From: Flavobacterium luminosum
GTDB lineage: Bacteria; Bacteroidota; Bacteroidia; Flavobacteriales; Flavobacteriaceae
Assembly (NCBI RefSeq): GCF_023635005.1
Contig: NZ_JAMLJM010000005.1
Coordinates: 124,001-188,000, forward strand
Reading direction: 5' to 3'
DNA length: 64,000 nt
The position numbers and the translations under genes are program-made. The notes under the pieces are model-generated. The model searched no databases and was not told where the DNA came from. It saw only the letters and a program-made list of their open reading frames with translations. Position 1 is the stretch's first letter. Each line of letters begins with the position of its first letter. Positions 1 through 8,846 of this stretch are shown here, piece after piece.

Positions 1-1218
1 AGTTGGCAAATCGTATCCCATGAATTGTCCAAGTCCAAAAGTTTTTAAGTGTTGACTCCAATGATCTACCCCAATAGAAGGAGTACTGTATTTATCGATA
101 CTGCGCAAGTAAGCATTTGCAAAATAAGTGTTGCACGATTTAGCAATACCCATATGAAGTTTTCGCATACCGCCTCCACAGTGGCATCTCATAAAGCGTC
201 CACGTCCATAACTAAAACCACCACGGCAGGCAAAAGCAGTCGAAGTATCGATAACTTGTTCTTGCAATCCAGCCAAAGCAGTTAGTATTTTAAAAGGTGA
301 CCCTGGTGGATATTCTGCTAGTAAACTTCTGTCGTATAGAGGCTTTGCTATAGAATCGTTGTATAATTTTGTGTAATTTCTTGATCTTTGACGGCCCACT
401 AAAATAGCGGGATCATAAGAAGGTGCTGTTACTAGACATAAAATTTCACCCGTTTTAGGTTCAATAGCGATAATTCCACCACGTTTATTCTTCATTAATG
501 CTTCACCGTATTTTTGTAGTTCCGCATCAATAGTTAAGGTGATGTCTTTTCCTTGTAGGGCAATCGTATCGTATTTTCCTTCTTTGTAAGGTCCAATTTC
601 TCGATTAAAGCGGTCTCTTTGTATGTGTTTTACTCCTTTTTGGCCGCGGAGTATTTCTTCATACATTTCTTCAACACCTTGTTTCCCAATTAAATCACCA
701 CTTTTGTAATATGGATTTTTGTTGATGATGGCATCGTTTACCTGTGTGATGAATCCAAAAACATTGGCACCAACACTTACTTGATAATCGCGAAGGGAAC
801 GTTTTTGAATGTAGAAACCTTCAAATTTTCTTTCCTTTTCTTGAAAAGCGGCGTACTCAAGTTTGTTCAATTGTCCTAAAAACACTGATGGTAGGAGCGG
901 GCTGTATACCACAGCTTTATCAAGACGTTTCTGGAAATCTTCTTTGGTAATATTAAGTAATTTACAAAATTCTAAAGTATCAAGGTTTTTAATTTCCCTT
1001 GGAACAACCATGATATCATAAGAAGGTTGATTGGCTACAAGTAAATTGCCATTACGATCATAAATATACCCTCGCTCGGGATATTCGTATTTGATTTTGA
1101 TGGAGATATTTTCCGATTTCAGTTTTAATTCTTCATCGATTATTTGTAAATAAAAAAGCCTTGCTATGATTAAAATAGCAGAAACTATTATCATACCAGG
1201 AAGTAGTAGCTTTCTCAT
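1..1218 (-). CDS. mrdA: Penicillin-binding protein 2, partial (3' end outside the window)
   Basis: Peptidoglycan transpeptidase of the elongation (Rod) complex. The visible 406 codons begin with a short cytoplasmic stretch and one membrane anchor (about residues 5-25), then the dimerisation domain with a YEYPERGYIYDRNG stretch, then the transpeptidase domain. The catalytic Ser-x-x-Lys box is SPFK at about residue 307, after YPPG. The second motif, SCN, is near residue 361. A Cys/His cluster (RCHCGGG) lies between them. The start ATG overlaps the mreD stop in an ATGA junction, so the two are translationally coupled and this is the last visible gene of mreB-mreC-mreD-mrdA. The C-terminal KTG box lies beyond base 1. 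I read this protein directly from the minus strand. Identity is secure; only the end is missing. Confidence 0.93.
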   Translation of the reverse strand, partial: MRKLLLPGMIIVSAILIIARLFYLQIIDEELKLKSENISIKIKYEYPERGYIYDRNGNLLVANQPSYDIMVVPREIKNLDTLEFCKLLNITKEDFQKRLDKAVVYSPLLPSVFLGQLNKLEYAAFQEKERKFEGFYIQKRSLRDYQVSVGANVFGFITQVNDAIINKNPYYKSGDLIGKQGVEEMYEEILRGQKGVKHIQRDRFNREIGPYKEGKYDTIALQGKDITLTIDAELQKYGEALMKNKRGGIIAIEPKTGEILCLVTAPSYDPAILVGRQRSRNYTKLYNDSIAKPLYDRSLLAEYPPGSPFKILTALAGLQEQVIDTSTAFACRGGFSYGRGRFMRCHCGGGMRKLHMGIAKSCNTYFANAYLRSIDKYSTPSIGVDHWSQHLKTFGLGQFMGYDLPT

Positions 1219-1721
1219 TTTTTAGTGGGCTTGAATAAATAGATGATTAGTATACTAACTAATAACGTAAATACTGTGGTTCCAATTGTTCTTAGTAGTG
1301 CATCTAATATAAAATCGAATTTAAAAAACTCTAATAAGAACAATAATAAGTGGTGTGTAAGTATTGAAATAAAAATGAATGTAAATCTTTCAGGAGAAAG
1401 ACGATCATTGATTTTAATAGTTTGATATTCATAACTTAATCCGAAAGCAAATCGGAAGAAAGCAGGTCGTATTTGAGCTAAAATTAAACAAGCTGTTGCG
1501 TGAACTCCTCCAGAATTGGAGAAAATATCCATTGTTAAACCTAAAAAGAAACTGGCAATAAGTAAACCGGACTTATTGGTGTTAACCGGATAGAGTAAAA
1601 TAAATAGGATATAAGGATAGGGATTCAAAAAGCCAAACAGGTTAATGTTATTGAAAATTATTACCTGTGCTGCAATAAGAAAAACAAAACGAATGATATT
1701 AAATAATAAAGTGCTATTCAT
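1215..1721 (-). CDS. mreD: Rod shape-determining protein MreD
   Basis: A 168-residue, very hydrophobic inner-membrane protein with about five membrane segments, of the usual MreD length. It is a partner of MreC, MreB, RodA and PBP2 in lateral cell-wall synthesis. The call rests on size, hydrophobicity, and position between mreC and mrdA. MreD is poorly conserved, so context carries much of the weight. Its start overlaps the mreC end by 8 bases, and its stop overlaps the mrdA start (ATGA). Both junctions point to one polycistronic message from the mreB promoter. Confidence 0.88.
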   Translation of the reverse strand: MNSTLLFNIIRFVFLIAAQVIIFNNINLFGFLNPYPYILFILLYPVNTNKSGLLIASFFLGLTMDIFSNSGGVHATACLILAQIRPAFFRFAFGLSYEYQTIKINDRLSPERFTFIFISILTHHLLLFLLEFFKFDFILDALLRTIGTTVFTLLVSILIIYLFKPTKK

Positions 1722-2541
1722 TTGGTTTAGTTTCGGCTTCTAATTTGTTAATTTCATCAATGTCTTTATTATTGATAATATAAACATGGTTAAGATTGGT
1801 CATGTCATTGAATAATCGAACATCTACTGTGTAGTAGTTGGTCTTAGTATCCATATATATTTTATCGATAATTCCTACTGGTATATTTTCTGGGAAAATT
1901 TTGGATATACCTCCTGTTACAATCGTATCTCCTTTTCTAACGGAAGCCAACCTTGGAATTTCAACCAATTGCACATATCCAGCATTTTTGGCTGTCCAAA
2001 TCAGTGATCCAAAGTGGTTGGTGCGTTTTACTTTGGCATTAATTTTAGATTTAATATTCAATACGCTGATTACAGTAGCGTAATTAGAAGATACCTTTTC
2101 GATTACCCCAACAATTCCTTGACTGCTAATAACTCCCATGTCAGGTTTTACTCCTTTTAAGGAACCCGAATTGATAGTTAAATAGTTTTCAGGAACATTG
2201 TAAGAGTTGTTGATGATTTTGGATTGAATAACTTCGATCTTATCATATCCTTTGACAGAATCTTTAGGTAAGTTAAAGACACTATCTTTTTGGTTAAATA
2301 ATAATTTGCGCAAGGCTGCATTTTCCTGCGCTAATTTGTCATTTTGTTGTTTTAAACGGAAATAAGTCTCTATCTCGTTTATTTGTTCGTAAACATTTCC
2401 TGAAAGAATGTTAGCAGAATTAACTACTTGGCTTCGATGATACGAATGCGATTGAACTACTAATGTTAACGAAGTTATCAAAAGCAGCAAAAACAGTAAG
2501 CGATTACTGTTTTTAAATATAAAGTTAAATATTTGCTGCAT
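1714..2541 (-). CDS. mreC: Rod shape-determining protein MreC
   Basis: A 275-residue membrane-anchored periplasmic scaffold of the elongation machinery. One membrane helix (about residues 12-30) is followed by a coiled coil (about 55-90, with heptad-like spacing around YFRLKQQNDKLAQENAALRK) and a C-terminal double beta-barrel region with the typical glycine-rich stretch SSQGIVGVIEKVSSNYA. The tail after about residue 262 is acidic and probably disordered. It sits 74 bases downstream of mreB and overlaps mreD. Length and order of elements match the family. Confidence 0.93.
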   Translation of the reverse strand: MQQIFNFIFKNSNRLLFLLLLITSLTLVVQSHSYHRSQVVNSANILSGNVYEQINEIETYFRLKQQNDKLAQENAALRKLLFNQKDSVFNLPKDSVKGYDKIEVIQSKIINNSYNVPENYLTINSGSLKGVKPDMGVISSQGIVGVIEKVSSNYATVISVLNIKSKINAKVKRTNHFGSLIWTAKNAGYVQLVEIPRLASVRKGDTIVTGGISKIFPENIPVGIIDKIYMDTKTNYYTVDVRLFNDMTNLNHVYIINNKDIDEINKLEAETKPNE

Positions 2542-2615
2542 TGGATATAATTACAAATTTTGAATCTGTTGAACCTCTATCGATCGATGTTTCGATGATA
2601 GATTCTGGTCTATTG

Positions 2616-3644
2616 TTATTTAATTAAAATACTTCTGTATTTGTTGATATTCTTTAAGGCCATTCCTGTTCCTCGAACTACAGCTCTTAATGGATCTTCG
2701 GCGATAAATACGGGAAGATCTGTTTTTTGTGAAATACGTTTGTCTAAACCTCGTAACATAGATCCACCACCTGCAAGATAAATACCGGTGTTATAGATAT
2801 CAGCCGCTAATTCAGGAGGAGTTTGAGATAAAGTCTCCATAATCGCGTCTTCGATACGTTGTATAGATTTATCTAAGGCTTTAGCGATTTCTCTGGAAGA
2901 AACTTCAATTTGTTTTGGTTTTCCAGTCAATAAATCACGCCCTTGAACAGACATATCATCTGGTGGAGAGTCTAAATCTTCTGTTGCAGCTCCTATTTCA
3001 ATTTTAATTTTTTCAGCAGTTGTTTCTCCCACAAATAAATTGTGTTGAGTACGCATATAATAAATGATGTCGTTGGTAAAAACGTCACCGGCAATTTTCA
3101 CCGATTTGTCACATACAATACCTCCTAATGCAATTACAGCAATTTCCGTAGTACCACCACCTATATCTACAATCATGTTTCCTTTAGGTTGCATAATATC
3201 GATTCCGATACCGATAGAAGCAGCCATAGGTTCATGAATCAAATACACTTCTTTTCCATTAACACGCTCAGCCGATTCCTTTACCGCACGCATCTCTACT
3301 TCGGTAATTCCTGAAGGAATACATATTACCATACGTAAAGCTGGAGTGAAAAGACGTTTTTGTAAGGCAGGGATACTCTTGATTAACATTTTAATCATTT
3401 GTTCTGATGCATCAAAATCAGCAATAACCCCATCTTTCAAAGGACGGATTGTTTTAATATTTTCGTGTGTTTTCCCTTGCATCATGTTGGCTTCTTTACC
3501 AACTGCGATTATTTTTCCAGTTATACGGTCGCGAGCAACAATAGAAGGGCTATCGATAACAACTTTGTCGTTGTGAATGATTAAAGTATTTGCGGTACCA
3601 AGGTCTATGGCGATATCCTCGGTCATGAAATCAAAAAATCCCAT
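2616..3644 (-). CDS. mreB: Rod shape-determining protein MreB (actin homologue)
   Basis: A 342-residue bacterial actin that forms membrane-bound filaments and directs lateral wall synthesis. The nucleotide-binding motifs are intact: phosphate-1 loop DLGTANTLI (about residues 14-22), phosphate-2 DIGGGTTEIAV (about 161-171), and adenosine motif LAGGGSMLRGL near residue 291. The N-terminal MGFFDFMTEDIAID is the usual start. It is the first gene of the mreBCD-mrdA operon, and a good minus-strand promoter lies 46-78 bases upstream. Length is normal for the family. Confidence 0.97.
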   Translation of the reverse strand: MGFFDFMTEDIAIDLGTANTLIIHNDKVVIDSPSIVARDRITGKIIAVGKEANMMQGKTHENIKTIRPLKDGVIADFDASEQMIKMLIKSIPALQKRLFTPALRMVICIPSGITEVEMRAVKESAERVNGKEVYLIHEPMAASIGIGIDIMQPKGNMIVDIGGGTTEIAVIALGGIVCDKSVKIAGDVFTNDIIYYMRTQHNLFVGETTAEKIKIEIGAATEDLDSPPDDMSVQGRDLLTGKPKQIEVSSREIAKALDKSIQRIEDAIMETLSQTPPELAADIYNTGIYLAGGGSMLRGLDKRISQKTDLPVFIAEDPLRAVVRGTGMALKNINKYRSILIK

Positions 3645-3689
3645 ATTTTATTTGAGGGTTAGTATGTTTAATATAGTCTATTCCAAACG

Positions 3690-3722
3690 CAAAAGTATAA
3701 AAATTATTCCGTATAATTCAAA
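3690..3722 (-). promoter_or_regulatory. Promoter of the mreB operon
   Basis: On the minus strand, TTTG (3719-3722) and TACTTTTG (3690-3697) are separated by 21 bases. This matches the flavobacterial -33/-7 consensus TTTG-N17-23-TAnnTTTG. The expected start site is near 3682, giving a leader of roughly 38 bases before mreB. Confidence 0.65.
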
Positions 3723-3759
3723 ATAAAAAATGCATCAATAAAATTTTATCGATGCATTT
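3721..3759 (-). terminator. Intrinsic terminator of purH
   Basis: A near-perfect hairpin with arms AAATGCATC and GATGCATTT and an AT-rich centre is followed on the minus strand by a run of T residues. It lies 26 bases after the purH stop and separates purH from the mreB promoter, which begins immediately afterwards. Confidence 0.8.
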
Positions 3760-3784
3760 GTAAATATTGTAAAATATTTAAGGT

Positions 3785-5317
3785 TTAGTGTTTAAAATGT
3801 CTGATTCCTGTAAAAACCATTGATATCTGATTTTCATTACAGTAATTGATACTTAATTCGTCTTTAATAGATCCTCCAGGTTGAATTACAGAAGTAATTC
3901 CGGCATGGTTAGCAATTTCAACACAATCAGGGAAAGGGAAAAAAGCATCGCTTGCCATTACAGCTCCGGTAAGATCGAAATCGAAAGATTTTGCTTTTTC
4001 AATAGCCTGACGTAACGCATCTACTCTCGAAGTTTGACCTGTTCCTGAAGCACATAGTTGTTTGCCTTTTGCCAAAACGATAGTATTCGATTTGGTGTGC
4101 TTGCATATTTTTGAAGCAAAAAGTAAATCTTCAATTTCTGCTTCGGATGGAGAGGTTTGGGTTACTGTTTTCAGATGTTCTTGGTTGTCGGTTACTAAGT
4201 CTTTATCTTGTAGTAAAATTCCGTTTAGACAAGTTCTTACCGTTGTTTTGGAAAGTTCTGTCTCTTTTTGAACCAAAATAATTCTGTTTTTCTTTTCTTC
4301 TAGAATATCAATAGCGGCGTTGTCATAACTTGGAGCAATGATTACCTCGCAAAATAATTTATTGATTTCTTCAGCCGTAGCTAAATCGATGTTTCCGTTG
4401 GCTATTAAAACACCACCGAAAGCAGAAGTTGGGTCTCCCGCTAACGCATCCAAATAGGCTTCCTTCATTGTTTTTCGAGTAGCAATTCCGCAAGCATTAT
4501 TATGTTTTAGGATGGCAAAAGTAGGAGCATCGTTTTTGAATTCGTTAATTAGATTGACAGCGGCATCAACATCTAACAAGTTGTTATAGGACAATTCTTT
4601 TCCGTGTAATTTGTCAAACATTGCTTCAAAATCACCAAAAAAGAATCCTTTTTGATGTGGATTTTCTCCATAGCGAAGCACATTTCCTTGTGTTTCACTG
4701 ATTTTAAGAACCGTTTCGGTTTCGTCTTGGTTGAAGTAGTTGAAAATTGCCGAATCGTAATGGGAAGAAACATTAAACGATTTGGTAGCAAAAATCTTTC
4801 TTTGTTCTAAAGTCGTTGCTCCGTTTTGCTCGGAAATTATGTTTAAAAATAATTCGTATTCCTTTACTGAAGGAACAATTACAGTGTCTTTGAAGTTTTT
4901 AGCAGCAGCTCTGATTAATGAAATTCCTCCGATATCTATTTTTTCAATAATTTCTGAGTCACTGGCACCTGATGCAACTGTTTTCTCGAAGGGATACAAA
5001 TCCACGATGACTAAGTCAATTTGAGGAATTTCGAACTCGCGCATTTGTTCAATGTCGGTTTCGTTTTCTTGACGGTTCAAAATACCTCCGAAAATTTTAG
5101 GATGTAGGGTTTTTACTCTTCCTCCTAGGATAGAAGGGTAGGAAGTAACATCTTCTATTGGAACTACAGGAATACCAAGATTTAAAATAAATTCTTCGGT
5201 TCCTCCGGTTGAATAAAAAATAACACCAAGTTCGTGAAGTTTTCTAACGATGGGCTCTAAACCAGTCTTATCGTACACTGAAATCAGTGCCGATTTAATT
5301 GTTTTTGTAGTATTCAT
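3785..5317 (-). CDS. purH: Bifunctional purine biosynthesis protein PurH
   Basis: AICAR transformylase / IMP cyclohydrolase, catalysing the last two steps of IMP synthesis. At 510 residues it is the usual length. The N-terminal MGS-like IMP cyclohydrolase domain covers about residues 1-150 (ALISVYDKTGLEPIV, STGGTEE, LGGRVKTLHP). The transformylase domain follows, with the KHNNACG box near residue 268 and SAFGGVL downstream. The C-terminal GIRHFKH is typical. It is a single-gene unit with its own terminator; a perfect -7 box (minus strand TACTTTTG, 5340-5347) lies 23 bases upstream of the start. Confidence 0.97.
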   Translation of the reverse strand: MNTTKTIKSALISVYDKTGLEPIVRKLHELGVIFYSTGGTEEFILNLGIPVVPIEDVTSYPSILGGRVKTLHPKIFGGILNRQENETDIEQMREFEIPQIDLVIVDLYPFEKTVASGASDSEIIEKIDIGGISLIRAAAKNFKDTVIVPSVKEYELFLNIISEQNGATTLEQRKIFATKSFNVSSHYDSAIFNYFNQDETETVLKISETQGNVLRYGENPHQKGFFFGDFEAMFDKLHGKELSYNNLLDVDAAVNLINEFKNDAPTFAILKHNNACGIATRKTMKEAYLDALAGDPTSAFGGVLIANGNIDLATAEEINKLFCEVIIAPSYDNAAIDILEEKKNRIILVQKETELSKTTVRTCLNGILLQDKDLVTDNQEHLKTVTQTSPSEAEIEDLLFASKICKHTKSNTIVLAKGKQLCASGTGQTSRVDALRQAIEKAKSFDFDLTGAVMASDAFFPFPDCVEIANHAGITSVIQPGGSIKDELSINYCNENQISMVFTGIRHFKH

Positions 5318-5436
5318 TGTGTTGTTGTAATTTGTGGTACAAAAGTAATTTATTCCGTTGTAATTACATGGTAATGGAACAAAAAATGTAACAATTATCG
5401 TTTTTTTATACTAACATGTTGTAAATAGTACTCGTT

Positions 5437-6687
5437 ATGATGATTTATATTCGTTTGTTGCAGGAGAGTTTTAGCTTCGCAGTCAGTGCTTTGCGCAATA
5501 ATAAACTTCGTACTTTATTGTCATTATTAGGTGTGACTATTGGAATTTTTTCAATTATAGCGGTACTCACAGCAGTAGATTCTTTAGATAAAAAGATAAA
5601 AAAGGATCTTAGTTCACTAGATAAAAATACAATCTATCTGACTAACGTTTCTTTTGGCCCTACTAAAGTACCGAAATGGAAAAGGGAACAGTTTCCTAAA
5701 GTTACTTTTGATGAATTTGAATATCTCAAAAAATCGCTCAATAATCTTGATGCCATGTGTTTTCAGTTGTTTACTCGAAACGAAAACATGCAATTTGAAG
5801 GGAAAACGGTAAGTTCTGTCAGTATTGGACCTACTACTTTTGAATTGTCCGATATACAAAAATTAGAATTTGAAAAAGGCCGATTTTTTAATGAAGCCGA
5901 ATCCAATTCGGGGTCGCCGGTAATTGTTTTGGGGTATCAAATCGCTGAAAATTTATTTGATGACTTGGAACCTATAGGGAAAAAGGTAAGACTTTATGGT
6001 CAAAGATTTACGGTTATTGGAGTGATGAAGAAAAAAGGTTCTGGTGTTTTTGATGATAATCAGGATACTTCGGTTTATATTCCAGTTAATTTTCTGCGAA
6101 GAATGTATGGTGACAATAATGAAATGATTACTCCTGCTATTTTAATCAAACCGGTGGATGGGGTAGATATTGAATCGTTTAAAGAAGAGTTAACTCAAAA
6201 ACTAAGAAATTATCGTGGACTAAAACAAAATGAAATAGATAATTTTTTCATTAATGTACTTTCTGGATTAACTGAAATGTTAGACGGGATTATTAGTATG
6301 ATGAATAAAGTAGGTATTGGAATTGCTTTCTTTTCTTTTCTAGTTGGAGGCTTCGGAATTGCTAATATCATGTTTGTTTCTGTGAAAGAAAGAACCAACC
6401 TGATTGGGATTCAAAAATCATTGGGAGCCAAAAACAAGTTTATCTTATTCCAATTCTTATTTGAAGCTATTGTTCTGTGTTTTATTGGAGGGCTAGTTGG
6501 AATTACTCTCGTTTGGCTTCTATCGATTGCTTTGACGCGTGTGCTTGACTTTGAGTTTGTCTTAAGTATTGGAAATATTTTGTGGGGATTTGGATTATCG
6601 ATTAGTGTTGGGTTGATTTCTGGAATTATACCGGCTTATATTGCTTCTAGATTAGATCCCGTGGAGGCGATTCGTAGTGGGATGTAG
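5437..6687 (+). CDS. MacB/FtsX-type ABC transporter permease
   Basis: A 416-residue inner-membrane protein with the layout of lone MacB-like permeases. An N-terminal amphipathic region and first membrane helix (about residues 20-45, LRTLLSLLGVTIGIFSI) are followed by a periplasmic MacB_PCD domain (about 48-255) and three C-terminal membrane helices of the FtsX domain (about 285-405), ending in the family signature SRLDPVEAIRSGM. No ATPase or membrane-fusion gene is next to it, so its substrate cannot be named and the partner must be encoded elsewhere. Two ATGs in tandem make the exact start ambiguous by one codon. It is divergent from purH. Confidence 0.85.
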   Translation: MMIYIRLLQESFSFAVSALRNNKLRTLLSLLGVTIGIFSIIAVLTAVDSLDKKIKKDLSSLDKNTIYLTNVSFGPTKVPKWKREQFPKVTFDEFEYLKKSLNNLDAMCFQLFTRNENMQFEGKTVSSVSIGPTTFELSDIQKLEFEKGRFFNEAESNSGSPVIVLGYQIAENLFDDLEPIGKKVRLYGQRFTVIGVMKKKGSGVFDDNQDTSVYIPVNFLRRMYGDNNEMITPAILIKPVDGVDIESFKEELTQKLRNYRGLKQNEIDNFFINVLSGLTEMLDGIISMMNKVGIGIAFFSFLVGGFGIANIMFVSVKERTNLIGIQKSLGAKNKFILFQFLFEAIVLCFIGGLVGITLVWLLSIALTRVLDFEFVLSIGNILWGFGLSISVGLISGIIPAYIASRLDPVEAIRSGM

Positions 6688-6749
6688 TATTTAATTAATC
6701 AAAAATCTACAAGCTCAATAGATTCAACTTTTTCTATTGATATAAAAAA

Positions 6750-6790
6750 ATACCCCAAAACAGTAAGTAACTATTTTGGGGTATTGTATT
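6750..6790. terminator. Bidirectional terminator between the ABC permease and accD
   Basis: A perfect 11-bp stem, ATACCCCAAAA (6750-6760) with TTTTGGGGTAT (6774-6784). T-rich flanks lie on both sides, serving the two convergent genes. Confidence 0.85.
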
Positions 6791-6803
6791 TTATAAAATT
6801 CTA

Positions 6804-7658
6804 TTATCGAATTTCTCTGTTTAAGATCAAATCAAGGTATAAGTTGATTTTATTTTTTAACTCTTTACGATGAGCAATAAAATCAAGGAAACCATGCTCT
6901 AATACGAACTCAGCGGTTTGGAAACCTTCTGGTAATTCTTTTCCTGTTGTATCTTTTACTACACGAGGACCGGCAAAACCAATCAAAGCTTTTGGTTCCG
7001 CAATATTAATATCTCCTAACATAGCGTAAGAAGCTGTTGTTCCTCCTGTTGTAGGATCTGTACATAAAGAGATGTAAGGAATTTTAGCTTCAGCTAATTG
7101 AGCTAATTTGGCAGAAGTTTTTGCTAACTGCATTAATGAGTAAGCGGCTTCCATCATACGCGCACCACCCGATTTTGAAATCATTACAAAAGGGATGTTG
7201 TTTTTGATAGAATAATCGATTCCTCTAGCGATTTTTTCACCTACTACAGCTCCCATCGAACCACCAATGAAAGCAAAATCCATACAGCAAACAACTAAAT
7301 CTTCACCTTTCGATTTTCCAACACCAGTTCTAACCGCATCTTTTAATTTGGTTTTACTCATTGCATCTGTTAGACGATCAGAATATTTTTTGGTATCTGC
7401 AAAATGTAGTGGGTCTTTAGAAGTGATATTTTCATCTAATTCAACAAACTCATTGTTGTCAAATAAAATTTGAAAATATTCTTTACTTCCAATTCTCACG
7501 TGAAAATCATCTTCAGGACTCACCCATAAATTTCTTGCTAATTCTTCAGCATCTACAATTTTTCCAGTAGGAGATTTGTACCATAATCCTTTTGGAACAT
7601 CTTTCTTATTTTCAGTGGGAGTAGTAATTCCTTTTTCTTTTCTTTTGAACCAAGCCAT
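6804..7658 (-). CDS. accD: Acetyl-CoA carboxylase carboxyltransferase subunit beta
   Basis: Beta subunit of the carboxyltransferase that makes malonyl-CoA for fatty acid synthesis. I place the start at the [10 protein letters not shown] methionine (284 residues). A longer in-frame reading begins at 7730, but its extra 24 residues fall in a repetitive intercistronic spacer. The crotonase-fold core is intact ([51 protein letters not shown]). The N-terminal zinc ribbon found in E. coli AccD has lost its cysteines: the expected CxxC pairs read KSPTGK and VSPEDDFH. The subunit therefore probably folds without zinc. It is the last gene of the tamL-fbaA-accD group. Confidence 0.93.
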   Translation of the reverse strand: MAWFKRKEKGITTPTENKKDVPKGLWYKSPTGKIVDAEELARNLWVSPEDDFHVRIGSKEYFQILFDNNEFVELDENITSKDPLHFADTKKYSDRLTDAMSKTKLKDAVRTGVGKSKGEDLVVCCMDFAFIGGSMGAVVGEKIARGIDYSIKNNIPFVMISKSGGARMMEAAYSLMQLAKTSAKLAQLAEAKIPYISLCTDPTTGGTTASYAMLGDINIAEPKALIGFAGPRVVKDTTGKELPEGFQTAEFVLEHGFLDFIAHRKELKNKINLYLDLILNREIR

Positions 7659-7661
7659 AAT

Positions 7662-7735
7662 TTTAAAGTTATGAGTTTTTAAGTTATAATTGATGAGTTG
7701 CGAGTCGAAAACTTGTAACTCCTCATTCATAACAA
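7662..7735 (-). repeat. Intercistronic inverted repeat with 7-base periodicity
   Basis: The spacer between fbaA and accD is made of degenerate heptamers such as aagttat, gagtttt, taagtta and tgagttg. Its two ends are complementary (GTTATGAG near 7669 against CTCATTCATAAC near 7721-7732), so the mRNA can fold into one long imperfect hairpin. Similar spacers occur at 17855-17926 and 58284-58378. Confidence 0.55.
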
Positions 7736-8803
7736 TTAAAGTGTATTTACGTTATTTAAATCGGCGAAAGCCTGCTCTAATCTTTTGTTGAAAGTGATTT
7801 CACCTTCACGAACCCATTTTCTAGGATCGTAATGTTTTTTGTTAGGAGAATCTGGACCATCAGGACTTCCGATTTGGGTTTTTAAGTAATCAATTTTAGA
7901 AGTCATGTAATCTCGAATACCTTCGGTGTAAGCAAACTGTAAATCGGTATCAATGTTCATTTTAATTACTCCGTAAGAAATAGCTTCTCTGATTTCTTCT
8001 AATGTCGATCCAGAACCACCGTGGAAAACAAAATCTACAGGATTGTTTCCAGTGTTGTATTTTTTTTGAACATACTCTTGCGAGTTTTTCAGAATTTTAG
8101 GGGTTAACTTCACGTTTCCGGGTTTGTATACACCGTGAACGTTTCCGAAAGCAGCCGCAATAGTGAATCTAGGAGAAACTTTCATTAATTCCTCATACGC
8201 ATAGGCTACTTCTTCGGGTTGTGTGTATAATTTTGAACTGTCTACATCGCTGTTGTCCACTCCATCTTCTTCACCTCCAGTAATTCCTAATTCGATTTCC
8301 AGAGTCATTCCCATTTTACTCATACGACTTAAGTACTCTTTGCAAATTTCGATATTTTCATGAAGTGGTTCTTCTGATAAATCGATCATGTGAGAAGAGT
8401 ATAAAGGTTTTCCTGTTTCGGCAAAATGTTTCTCGGAGGCATCCAACAGACCATCAATCCAAGGTAAAAGGTTTTTAGCACAGTGGTCCGTATGAAGGAT
8501 AACGGTAGCACCATACGCTTCGGCTAAAGTATGGATGTGTTTTGCTCCTGCAACAGCTCCTGCAATGGCAGACTTCTGATTTTCGTTAGATAATCCTTTA
8601 CCAGCATTAAATTGTGCACCTCCGTTAGAAAACTGGATAATTACGGGAGCATTCAATTTTGCTGCAGTTTCAAGTACTCCATTAATAGTGCTCGAACCTA
8701 CTACGTTTACAGCAGGAAGGGCAAAGCCTTTTTCTTTAGCGTAGTTAAAAATTTCCTGTACTTGGTCGCCGGTTGCAACACCTGGTTTTATGTTGTGAGC
8801 CAT
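7736..8803 (-). CDS. fbaA: Class II fructose-bisphosphate aldolase
   Basis: Zinc-dependent aldolase of glycolysis and gluconeogenesis that splits fructose 1,6-bisphosphate into DHAP and glyceraldehyde 3-phosphate. At 355 residues it matches the E. coli FbaA type. Visible signatures are the zinc-ligand region [10 protein letters not shown], the [15 protein letters not shown] segment, a second zinc histidine in [11 protein letters not shown], and the phosphate-binding [10 protein letters not shown]. Two perfect -7 boxes in tandem (minus strand, 8827-8842) just upstream suggest its own promoter inside the tamL-fbaA-accD group. Confidence 0.96.
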   Translation of the reverse strand: MAHNIKPGVATGDQVQEIFNYAKEKGFALPAVNVVGSSTINGVLETAAKLNAPVIIQFSNGGAQFNAGKGLSNENQKSAIAGAVAGAKHIHTLAEAYGATVILHTDHCAKNLLPWIDGLLDASEKHFAETGKPLYSSHMIDLSEEPLHENIEICKEYLSRMSKMGMTLEIELGITGGEEDGVDNSDVDSSKLYTQPEEVAYAYEELMKVSPRFTIAAAFGNVHGVYKPGNVKLTPKILKNSQEYVQKKYNTGNNPVDFVFHGGSGSTLEEIREAISYGVIKMNIDTDLQFAYTEGIRDYMTSKIDYLKTQIGSPDGPDSPNKKHYDPRKWVREGEITFNKRLEQAFADLNNVNTL

Positions 8804-8846
8804 GTAATAGTTTTTTATAAGATTGACAAAATTACAAATTTAGTTT

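Noticed and set aside
49..285. 78-codon plus-strand ORF at the window start
   Set aside because: It lies antisense within the transpeptidase domain of the partial mrdA gene, which has clear motifs on the other strand.
7659..7730. Longer accD start at 7730
   Set aside because: The extra 24 codons fall in the heptamer-repeat spacer and have no family similarity; [10 protein letters not shown] is the typical start.
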